DNA of 64,000 bases, taken from NCBI RefSeq assembly GCF_039522525.1, contig NZ_BAAADO010000004.1:186001-250000 (forward strand), written 5' to 3'. Positions 15,672 to 23,273 of the stretch are shown piece by piece. The position numbers and the translations under genes are program-made. Under the pieces are notes generated by a model. That model was not told where the DNA came from and ran no database searches. It saw only the letters and a program-made list of their open reading frames with translations. This stretch comes from Salinibacillus aidingensis (lineage in GTDB: Bacteria; Bacillota; Bacilli; Bacillales; Alkalibacillaceae). Numbering within the stretch: the first letter of the stretch is position 1; each line of letters starts with the position of its first letter.

Positions 15672-16568
15672 ATGGATATCGGGATTATCGGTGCAGGTTC
15701 AATAGGACTATTGCTGGCCGCTTATCTGGCCAAAGACCATCAGGTTACCTGCTATGTGCGCAGGGACGAGCAGAAAGATCAGATCCTCAGAAAAGGTATA
15801 GTATTACATGATTCCCAGCACACCCCCCACAAGTCCTTTCGGGTAAATGCCGAAAAGCTGGAAGTCCTGGACAGGCATGACTTCTATATGGTCTGTGTCA
15901 AATACCCGCAGCTGGCGGATGTTTTGCAGATGTTGGAAGAAAAAGCAGATACTCAGAAACCTGTGCTTTTTATCCAAAATGGTATGGCACATGTTGATGT
16001 GATCTCCTGTATGCAGCGGACTGTTTTTGTTGCTGTTTTAGATCACGGAGCTAAGCGTATTAATGACCATACTGTTATACATACAGGAAAAGGAAGCGTT
16101 CAGGCAGGGGTCATTGAAAAACGGGAGGAAACACTCCTTCAGGATATGTTAAAGGCCTTACATACCCACGAATTTCCCTGGCTTTATCATGACGACCCTG
16201 TAAACCTGTTAAAACAAAAGCTGGTGGTTAATGCCGCCATAAATCCACTGACAGCCCTATTTGATGTTCAAAATGGGGAGATTCTTACCAATCCCTATTT
16301 AAACCACCTGGCGAAAGGCTTATGTGAAGAGACCTGTCAGGTGCTGGAGCTGGAGTTTGGTCAAAATTGGGAGTATGTACAAAGTGTGGCTGACCGAACA
16401 AAGCTGAATTCCTCTTCCATGAGAGAGGATATTCGGCGTGGAAAGCCCTCTGAAATTGATACCATAAGTGGTTATATTCTGAGTAAGGGCTCTCAAAATT
16501 CGTATACCTCTTTTGTCTATAACGGAATTAAGGCAAAGGAACGGTCAGGGAGGGAGTCCTTTGATTGA
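15672..16568 (+). CDS. panE: 2-dehydropantoate 2-reductase (PanE/ApbA family, YlbQ)
   Basis: The product is 298 residues. The NAD(P)-binding GxGxxG appears as IGAGSIGLLLAAYLA at residues 5-19. The ketopantoate reductase C-terminal domain has KLVVNAAINPLTALF with the conserved Lys and Asn, and a late SSMREDIRRGKPSEID motif. It reduces ketopantoate to pantoate in pantothenate synthesis, upstream of the coaBC and coaD steps in this window. AAAGGAGGGGG precedes ATG 15672. The last 8 bases overlap the TTG start proposed for the next gene. Confidence 0.92.
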   Translation: MDIGIIGAGSIGLLLAAYLAKDHQVTCYVRRDEQKDQILRKGIVLHDSQHTPHKSFRVNAEKLEVLDRHDFYMVCVKYPQLADVLQMLEEKADTQKPVLFIQNGMAHVDVISCMQRTVFVAVLDHGAKRINDHTVIHTGKGSVQAGVIEKREETLLQDMLKALHTHEFPWLYHDDPVNLLKQKLVVNAAINPLTALFDVQNGEILTNPYLNHLAKGLCEETCQVLELEFGQNWEYVQSVADRTKLNSSSMREDIRRGKPSEIDTISGYILSKGSQNSYTSFVYNGIKAKERSGRESFD

Positions 16569-16941
16569 TATGATCGCCATTATCGTCGCGACAATCACCA
16601 CTGTGCCATTTCTGGTTTTTATCTTCAGCTATTATCTAATCAAAAGAACGACGAACAATGATAGAAAGGCAGTAAGAACCAGTGCAGATATGACAACCTT
16701 TATTTTGATTCTATCTGTTACCTTCAGTTTCCAGATGGGAATCAATATGAATATATTCTGGTGGATCATTGTCTTTATGATTTTTCTTCTTGCATTATTT
16801 GTTTTTTTACAGTGGAAATATCAACAGGAGATTATTTTAAGAACCGTTTTCAAGCGATTCTGGAGAGTATCCTTTTTTATTTTCAGTTTTTTATACCTTT
16901 TTGGCGTTGTTTATGGAATTATTTATCGGATCATTATCTGA
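16561..16941 (+). CDS. DUF3397 family membrane protein
   Basis: The 126-residue protein has four hydrophobic helices (about residues 3-24, 42-60, 63-82 and 98-122). The pattern, and its place between panE and bshC, fit the DUF3397 family of Bacillaceae; function is unknown. TTG 16561 is preferred since AGGGAGGGAG lies 4-8 bases upstream, while ATG 16570 would leave a 13-base gap. A longer frame from 16513 lies inside panE. Translational coupling with panE is likely. Confidence 0.7.
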   Translation: MIDMIAIIVATITTVPFLVFIFSYYLIKRTTNNDRKAVRTSADMTTFILILSVTFSFQMGINMNIFWWIIVFMIFLLALFVFLQWKYQQEIILRTVFKRFWRVSFFIFSFLYLFGVVYGIIYRIII

Positions 16942-17026
16942 CTAAACAGAAGAGATGCAACAGGAAGCCGTTTTCGTTACAATAACAAAAGATGCATTAA
17001 TCTGGCAGTCAAAAGGAGAAGGATGT

Positions 17027-18649
17027 ATGAGAGTCAAGCCGATTTCACTTGAGAATCAATCGAAACTCGTAACGGATTACAGGAATCGTAAACAGAATAT
17101 TTTGCAGTATTTCCATTATGATCCATTTGATAAAAAAGTGTTTGCGCAGCGGTTAAAGGATATTGCTGCGATGAAATATAAGCGTGAAGAACTTAGTGAC
17201 GTGCTGAAGAAGTGCAATCAGAAATGGGGAGCAGGAGAAAGGACCCTTTCCAATATTGAACGCCTGAAGGATGAAAAAAGTGTTACGGTAGTGGGCGGAC
17301 AACAGGCAGGCTTACTGACCGGGCCATTATATTCCATACATAAAATGATCAGCATTATTAAACTTGCACGTGAACAGGAAGAAGCCCTGGGTGTACCAGT
17401 TATACCGCTGTTTTGGATTGCAGGTGAGGATCATGATTACGAAGAGATTAATCATGTATATCTTCCCCGCGATGATCGAATGAAAAAATTCAGAACCCTG
17501 CAACAACAGGAAGGGAAAAAATCGGTATCTCACATGAAGCTTGATCAGGAAGTCACCGGGCAATGGCTGGATAATTTGTTTGTAAACCTTAAGGAAACCC
17601 AATACACGAAGGAACTGCACAAAAAATTAAAAGAGCTGATCAAACATAGTGAAACGTTCGTCGATTTTTTTGCACAGGTCACCTTTGCTTTGTTCCGGGA
17701 TGAAGGACTTGTTCTCCTTGATTCTGGCGATCAGGAAATTCGTGCGTTAGAAGGTGAATATTTTCAGTCGATGATGACGCATCAGCCTGAAATAGCCTCA
17801 GGAGTTGCAGAAGCACTCCACCAGACCAGCCAATCAGGGTATACCATTCCGGTAGATGCTGACAATACCGATGGCCATTTATTCTATCATCACAATGGGG
17901 AAAGGGTATTGCTTACTGTAAATGAAGGCGGCTGGAGCGGGAAAAACGGTGAGTGTTCGCTTACGGAAGATGAAATAAGGGAAATCGCTGAAAATTCCCC
18001 GGAATTGTTGAGCAATAATGTTGTAACCAGACCGATGATGCAGGAGCTTCTGCTGCCTGTCCTGGCCTTTGTTGGAGGCGGGGGAGAGGTTGCCTACTGG
18101 TCCCTTTTAAAAGCAGGATTTGAGGCGTTGGAGCTTAAAGTTCCACCAGTCCTCCCACGGTTATCTTTTACCTTAATTGATCCGAAGCGTGAGAAAACAT
18201 TACGGTCTCTTTCTTTATCTGTTGATCATGTCATTCCGAATGGCGTTGATGTGGAGCGGATTGCATGGCTTAAACGGCAAACCCATGCTCCTTTAGAAGA
18301 GGTTAGCGATCAGGTTAAATTAACGATTGAAAAAGTTCATGAACCATTACGTGACATCGCTAAGGAAGCTGGAGACGATGTGGCTCAGATGGCTGACAAA
18401 AATCTTACCCATATATTAAGAGAGGTCGAGTACCTGGAACAACGGATTGACTACTCGATAAGAATGAAACATCAGGAAACGGTGCAGAAATTTAATGATT
18501 TAGAGCTGTTCCTTTATCCTGAAGGTGGCCTGCAGGAGCGAACCTGGAATGTTCTGTATTGGATCAATACATATGGGGAGGATTGGATTCACGAACTTAT
18601 GGACAAAGAAATGGATTGGGAACAGTCCCATTATGCCCTTTATTTATAA
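17027..18649 (+). CDS. bshC: Bacillithiol biosynthesis cysteine-adding enzyme BshC (YllA)
   Basis: The product is 540 residues, close to the 539 of B. subtilis BshC. It catalyses the last step of bacillithiol synthesis, joining cysteine to GlcN-malate. Recognised segments include TVVGGQQAGLLTGPLYSIHK, VIPLFWIAGEDHDYEEINH and AFVGGGGEVAYWSLLK, with a Rossmann-like core and a long coiled coil near residues 415-480. AAAGGAGAAGG lies before ATG 17027; an upstream frame from 16955 has no site. panE, the DUF3397 gene and bshC run in one direction with short gaps and may be cotranscribed. Confidence 0.93.
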   Translation: MRVKPISLENQSKLVTDYRNRKQNILQYFHYDPFDKKVFAQRLKDIAAMKYKREELSDVLKKCNQKWGAGERTLSNIERLKDEKSVTVVGGQQAGLLTGPLYSIHKMISIIKLAREQEEALGVPVIPLFWIAGEDHDYEEINHVYLPRDDRMKKFRTLQQQEGKKSVSHMKLDQEVTGQWLDNLFVNLKETQYTKELHKKLKELIKHSETFVDFFAQVTFALFRDEGLVLLDSGDQEIRALEGEYFQSMMTHQPEIASGVAEALHQTSQSGYTIPVDADNTDGHLFYHHNGERVLLTVNEGGWSGKNGECSLTEDEIREIAENSPELLSNNVVTRPMMQELLLPVLAFVGGGGEVAYWSLLKAGFEALELKVPPVLPRLSFTLIDPKREKTLRSLSLSVDHVIPNGVDVERIAWLKRQTHAPLEEVSDQVKLTIEKVHEPLRDIAKEAGDDVAQMADKNLTHILREVEYLEQRIDYSIRMKHQETVQKFNDLELFLYPEGGLQERTWNVLYWINTYGEDWIHELMDKEMDWEQSHYALYL

Positions 18650-18710
18650 ATAAACAGAAAATCCCCCACCTTCCACCACCTGGGATGAAAAATACGAATC
18701 GACCAATGAT

Positions 18711-18750
18711 AAGAAAGATCTGCCTTTTATGAGGTAGGTCTTTTTTCTTG
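18711..18750 (+). terminator. Intrinsic terminator after bshC
   Basis: AGATCTGCC pairs with GGTAGGTCT (with wobble pairs) across an 8-base loop, extended by AAGAA with TTTCTT and followed by T residues. Confidence 0.75.
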
Positions 18751-18865
18751 TTTTCACAGCCTTTCAGCCAGTTCTTCAACAGATTCCTTAGCGTCAGCTC
18801 CCTGTTTAAGCTGCCTATTTATATTTTAAATCCATCAATCGATTTGCACAAAGTTAAAAATTCAT

Positions 18866-18913
18866 GTGGAGGAAAGTGGGGGATTGTGGTACACTATAAT
18901 CAGAAAGTGGGGG
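18866..18913 (+). promoter_or_regulatory. mraZ promoter with phased GTGG boxes (MraZ operator)
   Basis: GTGG occurs at 18866, 18876 and 18886, exactly 10 bases apart, and again at 18907. Two of these lie in identical AAAGTGGGGG decamers at 18873-18882 and 18904-18913. TATAAT at 18895-18900 sits between them and the -35 region is poor. MraZ proteins bind direct repeats with 10-bp phasing upstream of their own operon, so this is very likely the autoregulatory operator overlapping the dcw promoter. Confidence 0.75.
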
Positions 18914-18921
18914 CGATGTAT

Positions 18922-19353
18922 ATGTTCATGGGGGAATTTCAACATAATATCGACTCAAAAGGCCGTATTATCATGCCTGCCAAATTCCGTGAAGAATTAG
19001 GTGAAGGCTTCATCATCACCCGCGGTCTTGATAAATGTCTATTTGCCTATCCCATGGACGAATGGCGCCAATTGGAAGAGAAGCTGAAAAAACTTCCCCT
19101 TACAAAAAAAGATGCCCGTTCTTTCACCCGCTTCTTCTTCTCAGGCGCAGTTGAATGTGAAGTAGATAAACAGGGAAGAATAAACATTCCATCGCCCCTT
19201 AGAAAATATGCGGACTTAGATAAAGAATGTGTGATTATTGGTGTTTCCAATCGAATCGAGATTTGGTCACAGGATAAATGGGAAGTTTACTTTGAGGAAT
19301 CTGAGGAATCTTTTGCCGAAATTGCAGAAAACATGATGGATTTTGATATTTAA
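18922..19353 (+). CDS. mraZ: Transcriptional regulator MraZ
   Basis: The product is 143 residues, the same length as in B. subtilis. Two AbrB-like MraZ repeats are visible, each with a conserved D-x-K/Q-G-R-I-x-x-P core: DSKGRIIMPAKFRE (12-25) and DKQGRINIPSPLRKY (about 84-98). MraZ forms rings and represses the division and cell-wall cluster that it heads. ATG 18922 follows GTGGGGGCGATGT; a longer frame from 18748 crosses the promoter and is not used. rsmH follows 27 bases later. Confidence 0.96.
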   Translation: MFMGEFQHNIDSKGRIIMPAKFREELGEGFIITRGLDKCLFAYPMDEWRQLEEKLKKLPLTKKDARSFTRFFFSGAVECEVDKQGRINIPSPLRKYADLDKECVIIGVSNRIEIWSQDKWEVYFEESEESFAEIAENMMDFDI

Positions 19354-19380
19354 ACTTCATCGGTAAAAGCGGGTGTTAAA

Positions 19381-20358
19381 ATGTTTGAACATTACAGTGT
19401 ACTAAAAAATGAAGCAATAGAAGGTCTGAATATAAAGCAGGATGGAATTTATGTGGACTGTACCTTAGGAGGTGGAGGGCATTCTGAGCAGATCGTCCAA
19501 GCCTTAGGGCCTGAAGGAAGGCTGGTTGCATTTGATCAGGACATAGAGGCCCTTGAGTTTGCTAAAAGCCGTCTTAAAGCGTATGAAGGACAATGTTTGT
19601 TTGTTCATGCGAATTTCCAACTCTTGAAGGAGAAACTGCATGAAAATGGCATCGATGAAGTTGATGGGGTTCTATTTGACCTGGGTGTATCCTCCCCGCA
19701 ATTAGATCAGGATGAACGGGGCTTCAGCTATCATCAGGATGCACCTTTGGACATGCGCATGGACCAATCACAAGCGTTGTCAGCTTATGAAGTGGTTAAT
19801 ACGTGGCCATACGAAAATTTAGTAAAGATCTTTTTCAGATATGGGGAAGAGAAGTTTTCTAAGCAAGTGGCAAGAAAAATCGAACAGGCAAGACAGGAAC
19901 ATCCTATAGAAACGACCTCCCAATTGGTTGAGATTATTAAAGAAGGGATTCCTGCTGCAGCAAGAAGAAAAGGAGGGCACCCTGCCAAGCGTATATTTCA
20001 GGCGATTCGAATTGCCGTAAACAATGAATTAAACGTTTTTCGTGACGCTCTCCATCAGGCAGCAGAAGTCACAAGCTTAGGTGGAAGAATTTCAGTCATT
20101 ACTTTTCATTCTCTGGAAGACCGTATCTGTAAAAAAAGTATGAAGAAATGGAGTACACCTCCGCCCATTCCAAAGAATATTCCCATTATTCCGGAAGAGG
20201 CGCAACCACCGTTTGAACTTATTACACGAAAGCCGATTACTCCAGCTGAGGAGGAAATTGAAGAAAATCGGCGCTCCCGATCGGCTAAACTGCGTATTGC
20301 TGAAAAAGTAAAAGCCTGGGATGATAAGTTTCGATATGAAGAAAGGGGCAATGCATAG
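19381..20358 (+). CDS. rsmH: 16S rRNA (cytosine(1402)-N(4))-methyltransferase RsmH
   Basis: The 325-residue MraW/RsmH methyltransferase modifies C1402 of 16S rRNA at the P site. Seen are HYSVLKNEAIEGL, the SAM motif YVDCTLGGGGHSEQI (29-43), DGVLFDLGVSSPQLD, the substrate segment RGFSYHQDAPLDMRM, and the C-terminal VITFHSLEDR. Second gene of the mraZ operon. The stop overlaps the ftsL start region by one base, indicating coupling. Confidence 0.96.
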   Translation: MFEHYSVLKNEAIEGLNIKQDGIYVDCTLGGGGHSEQIVQALGPEGRLVAFDQDIEALEFAKSRLKAYEGQCLFVHANFQLLKEKLHENGIDEVDGVLFDLGVSSPQLDQDERGFSYHQDAPLDMRMDQSQALSAYEVVNTWPYENLVKIFFRYGEEKFSKQVARKIEQARQEHPIETTSQLVEIIKEGIPAAARRKGGHPAKRIFQAIRIAVNNELNVFRDALHQAAEVTSLGGRISVITFHSLEDRICKKSMKKWSTPPPIPKNIPIIPEEAQPPFELITRKPITPAEEEIEENRRSRSAKLRIAEKVKAWDDKFRYEERGNA

Positions 20359-20729
20359 TGGCTTCAGTATTTGCACGTAATTTAGATTCCTATCAAACAC
20401 AAGAACAACAGCAAAAACAGACCAAGGTTCATGTGAAGGTACATAAAAAGCGCTGGATTTCTAAAGGGGAAAAGTTCCTGTATTCCTTTTTCGCAGGCGT
20501 TACTGCTCTGGCAAGTGTTTTTGTGATTTCCTACGCTTCTGATCTTCATAGTGTGAACCGGGACGTTCAGGAACTGCAAAGTCAGGTAAACCAGAAACAA
20601 GTAACAGTTGAAAACCTTGAGGCCGAAGTAAAGGTGCTTAGTGAACCAAGCCGTATTTTACAAGTAGCTAAGGAAAATGGCCTTCAAATTCAGAATTCGA
20701 AAGTAGAACAGGCAAATAAAGTACGTTAA
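20358..20729 (+). CDS. ftsL: Cell division protein FtsL
   Basis: The 123-residue bitopic protein has a basic cytoplasmic N-terminus (1-38), a single membrane helix at about 41-60 and an extracellular leucine-zipper-like coiled coil (62-110). It forms the FtsL-DivIC-DivIB divisome complex at the septum. GTG 20358 is the start, with AAAGGGG upstream. The family diverges strongly in sequence; identification is by topology and position between rsmH and pbpB. Confidence 0.92.
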   Translation: MASVFARNLDSYQTQEQQQKQTKVHVKVHKKRWISKGEKFLYSFFAGVTALASVFVISYASDLHSVNRDVQELQSQVNQKQVTVENLEAEVKVLSEPSRILQVAKENGLQIQNSKVEQANKVR

Positions 20730-20743
20730 AGGAGAACCACACA

Positions 20744-22978
20744 ATGAAGAAACTGCCATCCACAAACGTATTTGCCATCCTTTTTATGGTTATATTCGGG
20801 ATTATATTTGTTTTTTTGTTCAGCCGTTTAATGTATATTCAGGCCTCAGGAGAAGTCGATGGAGTTGACCTGAATAAATGGGCAGAGAAGCAAAGAACAG
20901 CTTCCTATACATTAGATGCGGAGCGGGGCCGGATCCTGGACAGGACCGGTATGGTGCTTGCTGACAACCGGCCTTCTTATAGAGTATATGCTGTACTGGA
21001 TGAGGATTATTCCAAGAATTCAGAAGAAGCGTTGCATGTTAAGGATCCTGTGAAAACAGCAAATAAACTCGCTCCTGTTCTGGGAATGGATGCGAATAAA
21101 ATCGCAGAGGTCATCCAAAACGGACAGGAACGGGATGCCTTTCAAGTAGAATTTGGTGCGAGTGGTGAGGATTTAACGGAAGAGAAAAAAGAAGAAATAG
21201 AAAAGCTGGATTTGCCGGGAATCTATTTTCAGGAGGGGCAGAAGCGCTATTACCCGAATGACCGGTTTGCTTCCCATGTGATTGGTTTTACTCAGCAGGA
21301 AGAGGATAAGTTAAAAGGAATTTTAGGTATTGAAAAATCTATGAACTCTCAATTGACAGGGCAGGATGGATATATTTCCTATCAGCAGGATCAGTATGCC
21401 AACAAGCTGTTAAACCCAAATGAAATTCTGAAGCAGCCACAAGACGGGGAAAATGTCTACTTAACTCTTGATCAGAAAATCCAAACCTTCCTGGAAGATA
21501 CAATGTCAGATATCTATGAACAATATAACCCCAAACAGATGATGGCTGTTGTTATGAATCCGGAGACCGGAGAGGTTCTGGCTATGGCAAATCGGCCTAC
21601 CTTTAATCCAAACACGAGAGAAAATATCGATAATTGGTATAATGACATTGTATCTTATCCCTTCGCTCCTGGTTCAACCATGAAAATATTCACGGTTGCC
21701 GCAGCTATGGATGCAGGCGTTTATAATGGAAATGAAACCTTTCAATCCGGGAGATATAAATTTATGGATGGAGCAAAACCGGTCAGAGATCATAACTGGG
21801 GAAAAGGATGGGGAACCATTACATATGATGAGGGGATTCGCCGTTCCTCAAACGTGGCGGTATCCAAGCTAGTCTGGGAAAAGCTTGGTACGGAAAAATT
21901 TCTTGAGTATTTAAAAAGATTTGATTTTCATCAGAAAACAGGAATTGATCTTTCAGGTGAGGCAGCAGGACAGATTACTTACAAATGGCCATCTGATAAA
22001 GTAAGAACGGCATTTGGTCAGAGTACAACTTTAACACCGATTCAATTAATGAAGGGTGCGACCGCTATAGCTAATGATGGGAAAATGATGAAGCCCTATG
22101 TAATTTCCAAAGTGAAGGATGCAGATGACAGTAAAACGATTAAGGAAACGAAGCCACAGGTTGTTGATGAACCTATTAAAGCAGAAACGGCAAAAAAAGT
22201 TAGAGACCTGCTTGGGACTGTTATTTCCAGTGAAGACGGAACAGGTCAGGAATATCAATTAGACGATTATTCTGTTGCCGGAAAAACCGGCACAGCCCAG
22301 CTTCCTGATCCTGAAAATGGCGGATTTTTGACAGGAAGAGAAAACTATATCTTTTCCTTTTTAGGAATGGCGCCTAAAGAGGATCCAGAACTTATGATGT
22401 ATGTAGCCGTTAAGCAGCCGGAGTTGGAGAATACTGAAGCAGGTTCGGAGCCTGTGTCGTATATTTTTAAGTCTGTTATGGAAAAGAGCCTCCACTATCT
22501 GAACATTACTCCAGATAAGAAAACAAAAGGACTATCCGTTGATTCTATTGAACTATCTGACTATAAAGGACAGTCAGTAGAAGCTGTTAAACAAAGCTTA
22601 GGGAAGCAAAAAGTCCAGACAGAAGTCATAGGGAATGGAGACAAAGTAAGAGCGACGTTACCACAGGCTGGCAACAAAGTTCTGCCGGAAAGTACCGTGA
22701 TGCTTCTGACAGATGGCGATGCTGTTATCCCGGATTTAACAGGCTGGTCGCTTCGTGAAGTATTGAAATATGCGTCTGTTTATGATCTGAAGGTTGAGCA
22801 TATTGGAAATGGGTACGTTGTTCATCAGAGCGTGGACCCTGGAGCTAATGTGAAAAAGGGATCTTACCTGAGCATTAAGCTGGAGCTGCCAAATGGCAGT
22901 GACAATGAAAAATCCGGGACGGAAGACCGTGCAGATGCCGACACAGAAAACCTGGAAGAAACAGATGAATCCGGATAA
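20744..22978 (+). CDS. pbpB: Penicillin-binding protein 2B, septal transpeptidase
   Basis: The 744-residue class B PBP has an N-terminal anchor (10-30), a pedestal domain (about 55-230) and a transpeptidase domain with STMK (serine nucleophile, near 307), SSN (near 367) and KTGTAQ (near 515). Two C-terminal PASTA repeats cover about 600-660 and 665-725, and an acidic tail follows. It crosslinks septal peptidoglycan and is essential for division. AAAGGAGAAC precedes ATG 20744. It ends the mraZ-rsmH-ftsL-pbpB unit at a terminator. Confidence 0.95.
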   Translation: MKKLPSTNVFAILFMVIFGIIFVFLFSRLMYIQASGEVDGVDLNKWAEKQRTASYTLDAERGRILDRTGMVLADNRPSYRVYAVLDEDYSKNSEEALHVKDPVKTANKLAPVLGMDANKIAEVIQNGQERDAFQVEFGASGEDLTEEKKEEIEKLDLPGIYFQEGQKRYYPNDRFASHVIGFTQQEEDKLKGILGIEKSMNSQLTGQDGYISYQQDQYANKLLNPNEILKQPQDGENVYLTLDQKIQTFLEDTMSDIYEQYNPKQMMAVVMNPETGEVLAMANRPTFNPNTRENIDNWYNDIVSYPFAPGSTMKIFTVAAAMDAGVYNGNETFQSGRYKFMDGAKPVRDHNWGKGWGTITYDEGIRRSSNVAVSKLVWEKLGTEKFLEYLKRFDFHQKTGIDLSGEAAGQITYKWPSDKVRTAFGQSTTLTPIQLMKGATAIANDGKMMKPYVISKVKDADDSKTIKETKPQVVDEPIKAETAKKVRDLLGTVISSEDGTGQEYQLDDYSVAGKTGTAQLPDPENGGFLTGRENYIFSFLGMAPKEDPELMMYVAVKQPELENTEAGSEPVSYIFKSVMEKSLHYLNITPDKKTKGLSVDSIELSDYKGQSVEAVKQSLGKQKVQTEVIGNGDKVRATLPQAGNKVLPESTVMLLTDGDAVIPDLTGWSLREVLKYASVYDLKVEHIGNGYVVHQSVDPGANVKKGSYLSIKLELPNGSDNEKSGTEDRADADTENLEETDESG

Positions 22979-22983
22979 TGAGC

Positions 22984-23018
22984 CAGGCAGGGGCCTATTT
23001 AAGGTCCCTGCCTTATTT
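22984..23018 (+). terminator. Intrinsic terminator after pbpB
   Basis: AGGCAGGGGCC pairs with GGTCCCTGCCT (one G-T pair) across a 6-base loop. A T-rich segment follows. Confidence 0.75.
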
Positions 23019-23030
23019 ATCACGCATGAA

Positions 23031-23190
23031 CTGGCCGTAATACTCCCACTTGAAGTCTTGAGGGTAACCCAAACAAGGCTAAGTGGGGGAAAAACGGCCA
23101 GCAAATTCCTGATAAGCTCAACTAACCATCAGTGTGGGATGAAGCCCCCCACTGATGGAAGTTTCACTTTATGTCTCCTCCGCTTTTCTG
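23031..23190 (+). repeat. Structured intergenic element upstream of spoVD, repeat-like
   Basis: This gene-free stretch contains a four-tier nested hairpin. CTGGCCGT (23031-23038) pairs with ACGGCCAG (23094-23101), CCCACTT (23045) with AAGTGGG (23081), GTCTTG (23055) with CAAGGC (23074), and GGG with CCC at the tip. A second hairpin follows (23126-23137 with 23147-23158), then AGAAAAGCGGAGG on the minus strand at 23177-23190, the core of the repeats at 52.8 and 59 kb. It may be a decayed mobile element or a leader RNA; its identity is not known to me. Confidence 0.55.
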
Positions 23191-23273
23191 TTCTACTTTG
23201 TGATTTAGGTTCATATATTGTGATACAAGCCTGCCTTGTAAGACGAGTGAAATGTGTTAAAGGATGATGCGGT

